Origin: a bacterium
Lineage (GTDB): Bacteria > Zhuqueibacterota > Zhuqueibacteria > Zhuqueibacterales > Zhuqueibacteraceae
Length of the DNA stretch: 64,000 bases
Assembly: GCA_023150945.1 (NCBI GenBank)
Contig: JAKLJX010000007.1
Location: forward strand, 124,001-188,000
Reading direction: 5' to 3'
Part shown: positions 45,901 to 54,096 of the stretch, piece by piece
Layout of the letters: the number at the start of each line of letters is the position of its first letter
Numbering within the stretch: position 1 is the first letter of the stretch
Made by a program: the position numbers and the translations under genes
The notes under the pieces: generated by a model
The model's database searches: none
What the model was told of the DNA's origin: nothing
The model's input: the letters and a program-made list of their open reading frames with translations, nothing else

Positions 45901-46411
45901 CAAAGCAAATACCAACCCACCCTCGTCGCGGTCAATCGAAGAATCTGACTCAGATCCCGGCGACAAGGGACCAAAAAAGGAAAATGAGAGCGGTAAGGCC
46001 TCGCAGGCACAGAACAAAGCCGAAATGGAAGAGAATTTTGCCGACGTTATTGCAGAGCAGATTCCGGAGCCGGCTCGCAAGATGTTTCAAATGCAGATGG
46101 CAATGATGCAAACCGTCTCTCGGCGAGCGCCATCGCACCCCCTGTTCGAAAAATTCACACCTCAACATATCGACAAGTTTCTCGATTATAGTCAAAAGGA
46201 AGATGAAAACAAGTACAAATTGCAGAGCACAAATCGGTGGTTTCACCTTGTATATGTGACCTTGGGGCTGGGTTCTTTGCTTGCCTTGATCTTCTTTCTG
46301 GCGCCTCAAAACCAGGAGTTGCTTACAGAGTTCTTGAAGCTCTTGGTGGTTTTTGCGAGCGGCGTAGGAAGCGGCTATGGTTTGAGATCCTATCAAGAAA
46401 GAAAGAAGTAG
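45893..46411 (+). CDS. Two-transmembrane-helix protein of unknown function
   Basis: A 172-residue protein. Residues 1-50 are charged and disordered; a helical region (about 50-110, IAEQIPEPARKMFQMQMAMM) and KFTPQHIDKFLDYSQKEDEN follow. The C-terminal third has two transmembrane helices (about 118-136 and 146-164) with a short connecting loop and a basic tail. DUF2335-like pattern (a short helical stretch followed by two helices) is possible but not certain. It is cotranscribed with the 75-residue gene and converges on dacB. Confidence 0.6.
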   Translation: MPSKANTNPPSSRSIEESDSDPGDKGPKKENESGKASQAQNKAEMEENFADVIAEQIPEPARKMFQMQMAMMQTVSRRAPSHPLFEKFTPQHIDKFLDYSQKEDENKYKLQSTNRWFHLVYVTLGLGSLLALIFFLAPQNQELLTEFLKLLVVFASGVGSGYGLRSYQERKK

Positions 46412-46437
46412 ACTGATTCCAAGCGCTCAATACCTCG

Positions 46438-47907
46438 TTACCTTCTCCGAAACCCGCTCATCTCCGCGCCGATCTTGTCCTGCACGCGCCGAACGCCGCC
46501 GGCGGAACCCAAAAAATGCTGCATCATCATCGCAAACACAATCTCCTCGCCCTCTGCCGTCGTGGTGTAGCCTGACAGCGAACTGACCCCGCTCAAGCTC
46601 CCGGTTTTCGCCCGCAGAATGCCCGCGGCCGCCGTGCCTTTCATGCGATTGGCCAACGTGCCATCCACGCCGGCAATCGGCAGCGTGGTCAGAAACTCGT
46701 TGCGCACCGAGAAATCCCGCCACATCGCGATCAGCAGCTTCACGATTTCATCCGGCGTGATGAGGTTGTAGCGCGACACACCCGAGCCGTCCGCCAGATT
46801 CAGCGCGTTGGTATCGACTTGTGCAGTGGCCAGAAACCGGCGAATCACCGACATGCCCTTCTCACCCGTACCCGGCCGGCCGGCGCGTTCGGCCGCCACC
46901 ACCTTCAACAACAACTCCGCGCTCAAATTATCCGAAATCTTGTTGAGATTCAGCAACAACGGCATGAGCGGCGCGCGATGCTCGGCGAGCGTCACCGCCT
47001 GTGCCGGACGCAAACCGCGCAATACGCTGCCGTTGAACTTGATGCCGTTTTGCCGCAGCAATTCGCGCAGAATCTGCCCGGCAAAAACTTCGGGCTGCGC
47101 GACGGTCCGCTCGAACTTCTGCGGTTTCTCGGCGAGCGCCAGCGCGCCCTCGACTACAAAGACATTCGCGCCGCGCCGGCTAACCGAAAGACTTGGCAGA
47201 CGCAATGAATCCATTTGCGCCTTGCTTGCCGCCGTCACACTGGTGTTGATGATATCGGTGTGCGGCGTGTTCGGGACGATTTGTACCTGCGCGATTTCCC
47301 CGATACGCGCAGCCGGAGAAACGGTAATGGTCACAGTGTTGTCGTTCACCGCCAGCGCGGAGAAGCGTTCATAATCATCGTCCCACATCCAGCCCGCGCC
47401 CCAGCGCACGTCGTCAAAGTAATAATCGTCGCACAGCAGATTACCGCGAATCTCACGAATGCCCTTCTGCGCCAGCGATTGTGCCAGGCCGAACAAATCA
47501 TTCGTCGTCAAATCGGGATTGCCGCGGCCCACGAGGCAAAGATCACCATGGATGATGCCGTCGCGCAAAGCCGCGGAATCGCAGTCCAGGCTGGTGTTGA
47601 GTGTGAAATCCGGGCCGAGCAGCTTGAGCGCGGTCGCGGAGGTGAGCAGCTTTTGATTCGAGGCAGGATGAAACAATAGGTCCGCATTGCGTTCATACAG
47701 CACCTCGCCGGTTTGCAGGGATACGACTTTCACACCTGACGTCGAGCGCGCGAGCGCGGAGTCGGCGAGAATGGCGTCAATGCGCCGCCGTAAGACCGCG
47801 ACGGCGTCTGTGTCTTTTTCTTTCAATCGAGTCCCGGCCGCGCAGCCCAGCAGGCTGAGCGCAGCCGACGCGACGATCAAGTGCCGTTTGATAAAAAAAC
47901 TTGTCAT
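46438..47907 (-). CDS. dacB: D-alanyl-D-alanine carboxypeptidase/endopeptidase (PBP4, DacB type)
   Basis: A 489-residue class C PBP, exported as a lipoprotein (lipobox SLLGC). Active-site motifs: Ser83-x-x-Lys86 (PASNQKLL), SDN in NKISDNLSAE and KTG in RAKTGSLSGVSSL. The large insert domain between the first and second motifs is typical of PBP4. It trims or cleaves peptide cross-links in the periplasm. Start ATG at 47907. It converges on the two unknown genes, with 26 bases between stops. Confidence 0.94.
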   Translation of the reverse strand: MTSFFIKRHLIVASAALSLLGCAAGTRLKEKDTDAVAVLRRRIDAILADSALARSTSGVKVVSLQTGEVLYERNADLLFHPASNQKLLTSATALKLLGPDFTLNTSLDCDSAALRDGIIHGDLCLVGRGNPDLTTNDLFGLAQSLAQKGIREIRGNLLCDDYYFDDVRWGAGWMWDDDYERFSALAVNDNTVTITVSPAARIGEIAQVQIVPNTPHTDIINTSVTAASKAQMDSLRLPSLSVSRRGANVFVVEGALALAEKPQKFERTVAQPEVFAGQILRELLRQNGIKFNGSVLRGLRPAQAVTLAEHRAPLMPLLLNLNKISDNLSAELLLKVVAAERAGRPGTGEKGMSVIRRFLATAQVDTNALNLADGSGVSRYNLITPDEIVKLLIAMWRDFSVRNEFLTTLPIAGVDGTLANRMKGTAAAGILRAKTGSLSGVSSLSGYTTTAEGEEIVFAMMMQHFLGSAGGVRRVQDKIGAEMSGFRRR

Positions 47908-48171
47908 ATGACCTCACTCCATGAAACTCGAGATTTGTCATCAACCACCGGTTCTCTCATCCAGGGGGGAACCTGCCATGTCACCTCACTCTGAGAATCT
48001 CAAATAATGCCATTAACCACCAGCCTGTCATCCCGAAGGGATCCTGTGAAGTACTCGCGACAACGCAAGGGACTTGCGAAGTACTCGCGAGCGGGCAGTT
48101 GCTGCACAAGATTCTTTCAGAGTGACAATTGCGGTGTGGATGCCAGCGTCAACGTTGCGAAATGCGTTCGA
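47908..48171. repeat. Intergenic region with an imperfect tandem repeat
   Basis: Two copies of a unit ending GAAGTACTCGCGA lie at about 48038-48060 and 48068-48090, 30 bases apart, each preceded by GGGA. The TGTCATCCCGAAGGGATCC phrase before the first copy contains its own small inverted repeat (TCCC...GGGA). No gene recognised. Confidence 0.5.
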
Positions 48172-48933
48172 TTATGACGTTGCCAAAATCGTCAGGCAGC
48201 CCAGCGCCGGGGCCGTCAATTCCATGCGATGAGCTGCGATAAATTCGGTCACGGCGGAGACCCGTACCGCCAGCAATTCGGTGAATTCCTCTGCTTCGCT
48301 GGCATGCTGCGCGGACTGTTTGAGTTGCGCCATTGTGGATTTGATGCGCGTCAAAAAAACGATATCCGGTTTCAATGTGGCGGGATGCTCGACGATGCCA
48401 TTGCAGCATTCGACATTTACCTCCTCGGGCATCAGGCCCAACTCGGCCGTGACTTCATCGGCGATGGCGGCAAACAAATCCGGCTGGCCTGCGCGCAGAT
48501 GCAGGTTCGGATGCGCATGCCCGCCGATGACGTCCAGCATGCCGGGCGCTTCGCCCAAGTGCATGCTGCGGCGAATGATGGGCGTATAGTCATCCGAGGT
48601 GACGACAATGGCGCTGACGCCCAGGCCGCGTGTGGCTGCGGCTTCGCCCATTTCATGGATATGGGCATTATTGTAAAGCTGATCGCGATAGCAAGTTCGC
48701 GTCAAGCTCAACTCCAGAAGCTCCGGATTTGCTGAAAATTTCTCCAACCGAAATAGCTCGCCATTGTAGAAGTGATTGCCGGCGTTTGCCGCCAACTCCT
48801 GCCAAAACGCCTCTGCCCGCCCGGCATGCGGCGGCGGCAATACATGAAGATGATCTTGGAAATTAACTCTCACTTGACGGGGCAGCCAATGGCCCTGGCA
48901 GAGCAGACGAAAAAGAGGCGCAGAATTTTTCAT
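48172..48933 (-). CDS. Nudix hydrolase-like protein (NUDT22-like)
   Basis: A 253-residue protein resembling UDP-sugar-type Nudix enzymes. The core is recognisable: SAIVVTSDDYTPIIRRSMHL, then a GMLDVIGGHAHP strand-loop, and a degenerate Nudix helix LFAAIADEVTAELGL in which the usual REUxEExGU has become DEVTAELGL. A flanking N-terminal region (TRTCYRDQLYNN) is also typical of NUDT22, which hydrolyses UDP-glucose. Whether this version is catalytic is uncertain. It stands alone between dacB and pduL. Confidence 0.65.
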   Translation of the reverse strand: MKNSAPLFRLLCQGHWLPRQVRVNFQDHLHVLPPPHAGRAEAFWQELAANAGNHFYNGELFRLEKFSANPELLELSLTRTCYRDQLYNNAHIHEMGEAAATRGLGVSAIVVTSDDYTPIIRRSMHLGEAPGMLDVIGGHAHPNLHLRAGQPDLFAAIADEVTAELGLMPEEVNVECCNGIVEHPATLKPDIVFLTRIKSTMAQLKQSAQHASEAEEFTELLAVRVSAVTEFIAAHRMELTAPALGCLTILATS

Positions 48934-49019
48934 GAAGAAGGTGTGATGGCACCCGCTACCTTTTGCAATTCGACAGTATTATCCAGCATCGAGTATCCAG
49001 CGACCAGAAACCTGCTACT

Positions 49020-49790
49020 TCAAACAAACACCTTATGCGATTTGGCCAACTCGGCCGCAGCGGGCGTCACCTTGGCGCCCGCAGGCACTTTCATTCTTCT
49101 TTTTTCCAGAATGGCGCGGCGCACGTCGTTTTCGGTGATCAATTTTACTGACGCTTCGACGTTCTTCGAGTGGCCGGTAATATAGACTTTGTCGCCATTC
49201 GTGAGTCCCGCCGCATTGGCTTCATCGGTGTCTAAATGAAAATCGAGTACAAAGGAAGGATCGACGCGGATCAAAACATTATCAAAAATAACGCCGCGAT
49301 CTTCACTGCCCGCCGGCAGCATTTTGGGCAGCGGCGTAACGATGACGCGATCGCGATCTTTCACGCCGAATTTCTTCGCGTCCGCGGGACTCATGTGAAT
49401 GTGGCGCTGTGGAATGATGATGCCTTCATGCAATTCCACTTCTCCCTTCGGGCCGACCAGCCGTGCGCCGGCTGAGCCTTTCAAATCGCCGGAATAACGC
49501 ACCGGCGGATTGATGCCGAGAGCGATGGCATCGGTGCGAGAAATTTCCAGTTGTGTCTGCCCGCGCGCCGGGCCGACTACGCGCACGCGTTCGAGTCTGC
49601 CTTTGGGGCCGATGACGTCAACGGTTTCATTCGCGGCAAACTGGCCTTTTTGCGAGATGTCGCGCAGTTTGGTGAGCTGATAGCCGGCGCCGGTTCCGGC
49701 GAGCCCGGTCGAGCCGAAGAGCTTTTCGACGTCCGCTTGCGAAAGGTGAAAGTGGCGATTGGAAACGCCGACGGGGATGGTGAGGGGCAT
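49020..49790 (-). CDS. pduL: Phosphate propanoyltransferase PduL
   Basis: Converts propionyl- or acetyl-CoA plus phosphate to acyl-phosphate. Both halves of the family fold are visible: VGVSNRHFHLSQADVEKLFG at the start, GPARGQTQLEISRTDAIALG, then the histidine motif PQRHIHMSPADAK. The protein has a 40-residue C-terminal extension (ITENDVRRAILEKRRMKVPA then GAKVTPAAAELAKSH), like tails found on microcompartment-associated enzymes. No shell protein gene is in the window. It lies just upstream of nothing related; likely role is acyl-phosphate formation in fermentation or acetate metabolism. Confidence 0.92.
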   Translation of the reverse strand: MPLTIPVGVSNRHFHLSQADVEKLFGSTGLAGTGAGYQLTKLRDISQKGQFAANETVDVIGPKGRLERVRVVGPARGQTQLEISRTDAIALGINPPVRYSGDLKGSAGARLVGPKGEVELHEGIIIPQRHIHMSPADAKKFGVKDRDRVIVTPLPKMLPAGSEDRGVIFDNVLIRVDPSFVLDFHLDTDEANAAGLTNGDKVYITGHSKNVEASVKLITENDVRRAILEKRRMKVPAGAKVTPAAAELAKSHKVFV

Positions 49791-49875
49791 AATATGATCC
49801 GAAAAGGATTACTCCAACACTTCGGTTAAGCGGGAGCGGAGCGCCGTTTGCTATAACTATTTGTTTTCCATTTTA

Positions 49876-50403
49876 TCATTTATCGACAGTGAATTTCCGC
49901 CTCAGGAAGTCAAAAACTTCCTTCTGCTCGTTTTTGGGTAGTTTCCTGATTCTCCCAAGAATGTTAAGTGCTGTATCTGAAGGCGGCTGAATATTTGCCC
50001 GACCTTGATTACAGGCGGAACACAGAACACGGAGATTCTCTTCGTCATCTGACCCACCTTGGCTGATTGGCTTAATGTGATCAATGTGGAGTCTGACTTT
50101 GCGATTTGGATTGAACGGATCTGGATCGCCAGGCCCGGCACCGCACAATTGGCAGGTGAATCCGTTCCGCTCAAGAATCTTGTTTCGCAGTTGGGGCGAA
50201 ATGCCTCGAGCAATGACAGGCTTACATTCCAACGTTTCAAGTATGTACTGCCCAGGCTTTAGATCGGCTCGGTCTACATGGCTCTTGATTTGAGAGCATT
50301 CCTCGCCCCAAAGTTCTCGAATTCGTCTAGCATACTCGCTCCGTGCAGCTTTCCTTATTTTGGGGGTTGTGAAAACCTTTCCGAAATAGGTAATAAGCGA
50401 CAA
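49876..50403 (-). CDS. HNH endonuclease
   Basis: A 175-residue nuclease. A helical N-terminus (1-60) precedes the HNH fold with zinc cysteines CQLCG and CSACNQGRAN. The catalytic segment is HIDHIKPISQGGSDDEENLR. Start is TTG at 50403, with GAGG four bases upstream. It follows the other HNH gene by six bases, in the same low-GC operon as the decayed methyltransferase, so it is likely part of a restriction-type cassette. Confidence 0.85.
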   Translation of the reverse strand: MSLITYFGKVFTTPKIRKAARSEYARRIRELWGEECSQIKSHVDRADLKPGQYILETLECKPVIARGISPQLRNKILERNGFTCQLCGAGPGDPDPFNPNRKVRLHIDHIKPISQGGSDDEENLRVLCSACNQGRANIQPPSDTALNILGRIRKLPKNEQKEVFDFLRRKFTVDK

Positions 50404-50409
50404 AAAACC

Positions 50410-51183
50410 TCATTTCCTAAAGACGTTTCTACGATGCCAATCCAAAAATTCTGCCTTCGGAACAAAACGACGTGGTTTTTGAACCATTTTTCCGTCGAAG
50501 TCTAGTATTGTTTGCCGCACGAAAATGTTGTTACTGCGACGCGCTTCGTCGGCCACGCGGATAGTGAAAGACTCCGTGACAGTAAGCAGACCAGAATCAA
50601 AGGCCCCGTCGTGCAGGAGGCAGAAGCAAAACCCGTTCTCCGGATTCAGACGGTTCTTCTTGTCAACTGACCAAGGGACGATATGACTAGCTACGAGTAA
50701 TTGGAGGAGATCACACTGACAGACGCAGCAAACAGAATCGTAGCCCGCAAGCACACTACGCCGGAAGAAATCCTGGTAAACTCGCTGCTTTGTGATGCCT
50801 CGACGCTCAGTAGCTCTTTCAGGTAGACGAAAAATTTCGGGTGTTTTTGGAGTCGAGGCGCCAAGTTTTTTTCTGATTCGTTGACTTTCTCTGACAAGTG
50901 CATCCCAGTTACCATAGAACTCCTCCCATATTGCCCTATCTGTCTTCGCGACATGCCTAAGGCCGGATATACCCTTTTGAGCAAGCGTTGGGTCAAACGC
51001 ACCCAAGTTGCCAAGTTTACGAGCTGCCGAACCTGGTGTCCGACCAAGGAGATTGGCTAGGGCTATCACGTCCGGATTCGACGCCCTTGTCTTCGCGAAT
51101 GGAATTTGACAGTAGGCGTGAAGAGCCAAGATCAACTCATCTCTGCTCCACTCTGTGCCATACTTGTCCACTGCTGACCTCAT
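50410..51183 (-). CDS. HNH endonuclease, putative restriction enzyme
   Basis: A 257-residue protein. The N-terminal region (WSRDELILALHAYCQIPFAK ... LLGRTPGSAARKLGNL) resembles a recognition/adaptor domain found on restriction HNH enzymes. The C-terminal half carries a zinc-type CCVCQCD and the nuclease core ASHIVPWS ... LNPENGFCFCLLHDGAFDSG, with the H-N-H residues intact. ATG at 51183 overlaps the stop of the 78-residue gene (ATGA), so translation is coupled. Together with the methyltransferase fragment it looks like a type II restriction system that has lost its methylase. Confidence 0.82.
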   Translation of the reverse strand: MRSAVDKYGTEWSRDELILALHAYCQIPFAKTRASNPDVIALANLLGRTPGSAARKLGNLGAFDPTLAQKGISGLRHVAKTDRAIWEEFYGNWDALVRESQRIRKKLGASTPKTPEIFRLPERATERRGITKQRVYQDFFRRSVLAGYDSVCCVCQCDLLQLLVASHIVPWSVDKKNRLNPENGFCFCLLHDGAFDSGLLTVTESFTIRVADEARRSNNIFVRQTILDFDGKMVQKPRRFVPKAEFLDWHRRNVFRK

Positions 51184-51416
51184 TTCTTGCTGTATGGCGC
51201 TATAACAACGCACATACCGTTCTTGTCATGCTGGGGATCGTAGTCTCTATCCCTGTCAACAAGATAGTTGTGTCTCAAAGATGCGTGTTCTATTCGCTCA
51301 ATATGGTAAGGAACGCCGTCTATTATCAGTTTGCCTGATTCTCGGTCGCCTTCTGCCGTCAGTGGCACGGCAATGGTATCACCGAATTCAGTCTCGATCG
51401 TGAGGGAAATTTTCAT
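51180..51416 (-). CDS. Small protein linked to restriction genes, unknown function
   Basis: A 78-residue beta-rich protein (MKISLTIETEFGDTIAVPLT, then GKLIIDGVPYHIERIEHASL) with no recognised family. The ATG at 51416 has GAGGTG upstream; an ATG at 51425 is less likely. It lies between the methyltransferase remnant and the first HNH gene, overlapping the latter by four bases. The position suggests a controller, inhibitor or specificity subunit, but nothing in sequence shows this. Confidence 0.6.
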   Translation of the reverse strand: MKISLTIETEFGDTIAVPLTAEGDRESGKLIIDGVPYHIERIEHASLRHNYLVDRDRDYDPQHDKNGMCVVIAPYSKK

Positions 51417-51453
51417 TAGATGCACCTCATCCAGCTTTCTTTAGAATGTGTTC

Positions 51454-51821
51454 CTACAGGTCGAAATAGGTCATGACTTCTTCTGGAATTGCCCAGTATC
51501 TGTGCTTTTTTGGCTGGACTTCGCCCGAAATCCAAATCAAGGGTGCTGGTTCGCTATCAATCTTGGGGGAAAGAGCATGCTTAGATCTATAAACTTACAT
51601 CCGATGATAAAGGCGCACCAGCGGGTTTGAGGTACGCCGTAGTCCGCTGTACAGAGTTTGGTAAACGCCATCTTAAAGCCCAGGGCATGTGCGACCTCGT
51701 TAATCTGATCATGTTCCGCAGATCCAAGGAGCCGCGGAACATTTTTCATCACAAAAATTTCTGCCCCTGAATGTTCCACAATCTTTAGAAAAGGCATCCA
51801 TATTTGTTTCTTCCATGGCAC
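51454..51821 (-). pseudogene. Decayed DNA (cytosine-5-)-methyltransferase fragment
   Basis: About 90 residues align by eye with the middle of Dcm-type enzymes: AEIFVMKNVPRLLGSAEHDQ (motif IV region), then TADYGVPQTRWCAFIIG (motif VIII). The catalytic-pocket glutamate of ENV is replaced by lysine (KNV), motif VIII lost its arginine pattern, and the first third with the catalytic PCQ cysteine and SAM loop is missing. The main frame stops near 51537, but another frame continues open to 51454 after a run of five G (51565-51569 on the plus strand), consistent with a frameshift. Not functional. Confidence 0.75.
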
Positions 51822-51929
51822 GCTCCTATGTTCAACGACGACAAAACCTAACCGTACTTAAGTTCGAAGTTTTCCTAATTTGACACAACAAGTTGAAAAG
51901 CGCAAGGGAAAATCCTGATCACAGTATTC
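51822..51929. other. Spacer before the restriction remnant
   Basis: AT-rich spacer between the methyltransferase fragment and the polymerase gene end. No missing methyltransferase N-terminus was found here in any frame. Confidence 0.4.
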
Positions 51930-53171
51930 TCATTCAAACGTCCACAGATCCGGAATGCTGCTGAACGCAATGCGCGTGGGCGCGGCATGTTTGGAAGCGT
52001 GAATGCCGCCGAAGTAGACGACGCCGTTGCCGTATTTTGCGTTAATGGCATCCATCGCCTGCGCGAGTTTGCTGCGCTTGGGATCTTCGAACAGCGAGAG
52101 ATTGTGCAACTCGTTCGGCACGAGATCGAGCAGCGTCACGCTCACTGCCACGGGGTTTCCATGCGGGCGTTCTTGCCATAACCTCGCCAGCGCCTCGAGC
52201 ATCGTCAAAGTGTCCTGGCATTCGACCATGCTGATTTGTTCCGACCAGCCCTCTTCCCCACTGAAGCGGATATTCACCGCCAACACACCCGCCCAATAAT
52301 TCATGTGCCGCAACCGCACCGCGGCTTTGTGCACGAGTTTTTTCGCCACGGCGTAGGCGCCCTCGTCATTGCGCAATTCCGGCGGCAACACATGCGAATG
52401 CCCGACCGTGCGTCGCTGCGTTGCGATCTCCGGCAAATCATCGCCGCGCAGCCAGTGCCAAAAGCGTTCGCCGACAATTCCGCCCCAAACTTTGCTCATC
52501 TCGCTTTTCGAAAGCGCGCAAAGCTGTTGTACGGTATAAACGCCGTGCTTGAGCAGGCGCGTGTTCATGCGTGCGCCGATGCCCGGCAAATCCTGCAATT
52601 CTAAAGGATGAAGAATCCCGGGCAGATCTTCGGCGCGAATCACCACCAGGCCGTCAGGCTTCTGCAAATCCGTTGCAACTTTCGCCAAAAATCGGTTGGG
52701 TGCCAGGCCGACAGAACAGCGCAGCGTGCTGCCCACTTTTTCCCGCAACGCCTGTTTGATTTTCCGGCCAAAGGCCAGCGCCTTCTCAAGTTCACGCTCC
52801 CGCCCAATCAGCCGGCACGCCATTTCGTCAATCGACAACACCGCGGCCACCGGCAGGCAGGATTCCACCGCCTGCACGATTTTGTGATGATACTCGACAT
52901 AAACGCGATGCCGCGCTTCGACCAATTGAATTTTTGGGCAAAGCTTTTTGGCGTCGCGCACGATGGTGCCGGTTTTGACGCCGAAGGCTTTGGCTTCATA
53001 ACTCGCAGCGATGCAACACGTGCTGTCCGTCATCACCGGCACCACGCCCACCGGTTTGCCGCGCAGCTCGGGCCGCAGCTCTTGCTCGATGGAGGCAAAA
53101 TACGCATTCAAATCGAGAAAGAGCCAGCGCAACGGCGGTGGCATTTCCGGGACGGTCGAGGAGAGAGACAT
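51930..53171 (-). CDS. dinB: Y-family DNA polymerase (DinB/ImpB type)
   Basis: Translesion polymerase of about 413 residues. Palm motifs LFLDLNAYFASIEQ (metal Asp20) and SIDEMACR are intact. The little-finger and helix-hairpin-helix part has ELQDLPGIGARMNTRLLKHG. The M in SIDEM replaces the usual A/S. ATG at 53171 gives MSLSSTVPEM; upstream open frame lacks coding features. The C-terminus ends FSSIPDLWTFE, without a clear beta-clamp motif. Stands between the restriction remnant and DUF1761. Confidence 0.9.
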   Translation of the reverse strand: MSLSSTVPEMPPPLRWLFLDLNAYFASIEQELRPELRGKPVGVVPVMTDSTCCIAASYEAKAFGVKTGTIVRDAKKLCPKIQLVEARHRVYVEYHHKIVQAVESCLPVAAVLSIDEMACRLIGRERELEKALAFGRKIKQALREKVGSTLRCSVGLAPNRFLAKVATDLQKPDGLVVIRAEDLPGILHPLELQDLPGIGARMNTRLLKHGVYTVQQLCALSKSEMSKVWGGIVGERFWHWLRGDDLPEIATQRRTVGHSHVLPPELRNDEGAYAVAKKLVHKAAVRLRHMNYWAGVLAVNIRFSGEEGWSEQISMVECQDTLTMLEALARLWQERPHGNPVAVSVTLLDLVPNELHNLSLFEDPKRSKLAQAMDAINAKYGNGVVYFGGIHASKHAAPTRIAFSSIPDLWTFE

Positions 53172-53310
53172 GCGAGGAAATCTTCCAACCAAGCCGGACA
53201 AACTACTTGCACCACAGCCGCACGCCTCCCGCGAGATTGTGCGGCTGTGATCAATCGAACTGGAAACCGTGAACTCACGCACTGTCAAGCCCAAGCCGGG
53301 CAAAATCGCG

Positions 53311-53335
53311 GGGCCGGCAACTGGGCTGCCGGCCC
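53311..53335 (-). terminator. Terminator after DUF1761 gene
   Basis: GGGCCGGCA pairs with TGCCGGCCC across a seven-base loop; on the minus strand GATTTTG follows. Located 83 bases past the DUF1761 stop. A short T-run on the plus strand (AATCTTTT) means it could act both ways. Confidence 0.6.
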
Positions 53336-53417
53336 AATCTTTTCACCGTGGCTTGGCGAAAGCTTTGCGCCGTGCTTCGGCGAGTGCAGGCTAAACGACG
53401 TTGCGGCAGCGCGTCTA

Positions 53418-53819
53418 TCACCAGGCGCCCAGAATCGCGCCGGCGAGAATGAAGCCCACGACGTTGTATCCGGCATCGATGAGGAAAAGCTTGAGCGGCC
53501 TGCCCTCAAAGGTGCTGGTGGTGAATGCGGTCATGGCCACCAATCCCAAGCCGGCCATCAAACCGGTTTGCGCGCCGGTGAACAAATTCGCCGTCGGGTG
53601 TTGCTCCACGAAAATTGCAAGCACAAACGCGATGATCAGCGCGCAGACGATGCCCACCAGGTAGGCCTTGGCCGCTCCTCCCTTCTGCTTGATCGCCTCC
53701 TCCGAAGTACCTACCAGCGCCATCCAGGGCTTCGCGAACATAACGGGTGAATACCACAAACCTCCCAACACAAAATAGACCAGCGCTGCCACCAAAACCG
53801 CCAAAGGACTGGTTGGCAT
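53418..53819 (-). CDS. DUF1761 family membrane protein
   Basis: A 133-residue integral membrane protein with four hydrophobic helices and the DUF1761 pattern LGGLWYSPVMFAKPWMALVG near the N-terminus, then STFEGRPLKLFLIDAGYNVV. Function of the family is unknown. The ATG at 53819 follows GGAGGTGAGAT. It stands alone, with a terminator-like hairpin downstream. Confidence 0.85.
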   Translation of the reverse strand: MPTSPLAVLVAALVYFVLGGLWYSPVMFAKPWMALVGTSEEAIKQKGGAAKAYLVGIVCALIIAFVLAIFVEQHPTANLFTGAQTGLMAGLGLVAMTAFTTSTFEGRPLKLFLIDAGYNVVGFILAGAILGAW

Positions 53820-53976
53820 ATCTCACCTCCGAGGACTGGGTTCAAAACAGGGCGTGCCGCGCGGGATCGGCACAATCCGGCGCGTACGCGCGTGGCAATG
53901 GCCGTCAATCTAATTCTCCGTCCGCCAATTTCAAGCGTTTTGTTGCCAAGGTTGCTCGTGGCGGCCGAAATTGCGC

Positions 53977-54005
53977 TTGACATCCAAACAAAAACTGTCT
54001 ATATT
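53977..54005 (+). promoter_or_regulatory. Near-consensus promoter of the cold-shock gene
   Basis: TTGACA (53977-53982), exactly 17 bases, then TATATT (54000-54005). Transcription would start near 54012, leaving a leader of about 85 bases before the cold-shock ATG, room for the structured leader common in such mRNAs. Confidence 0.8.
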
Positions 54006-54096
54006 TTTTGCGCTTAAACGAGCCGGCGCGCGTTTCCGCTCGGGCAATTGCGTGCGGAAACTGCGGGCTGGCGCAGAGATGGAGGTTGTCGAACGT

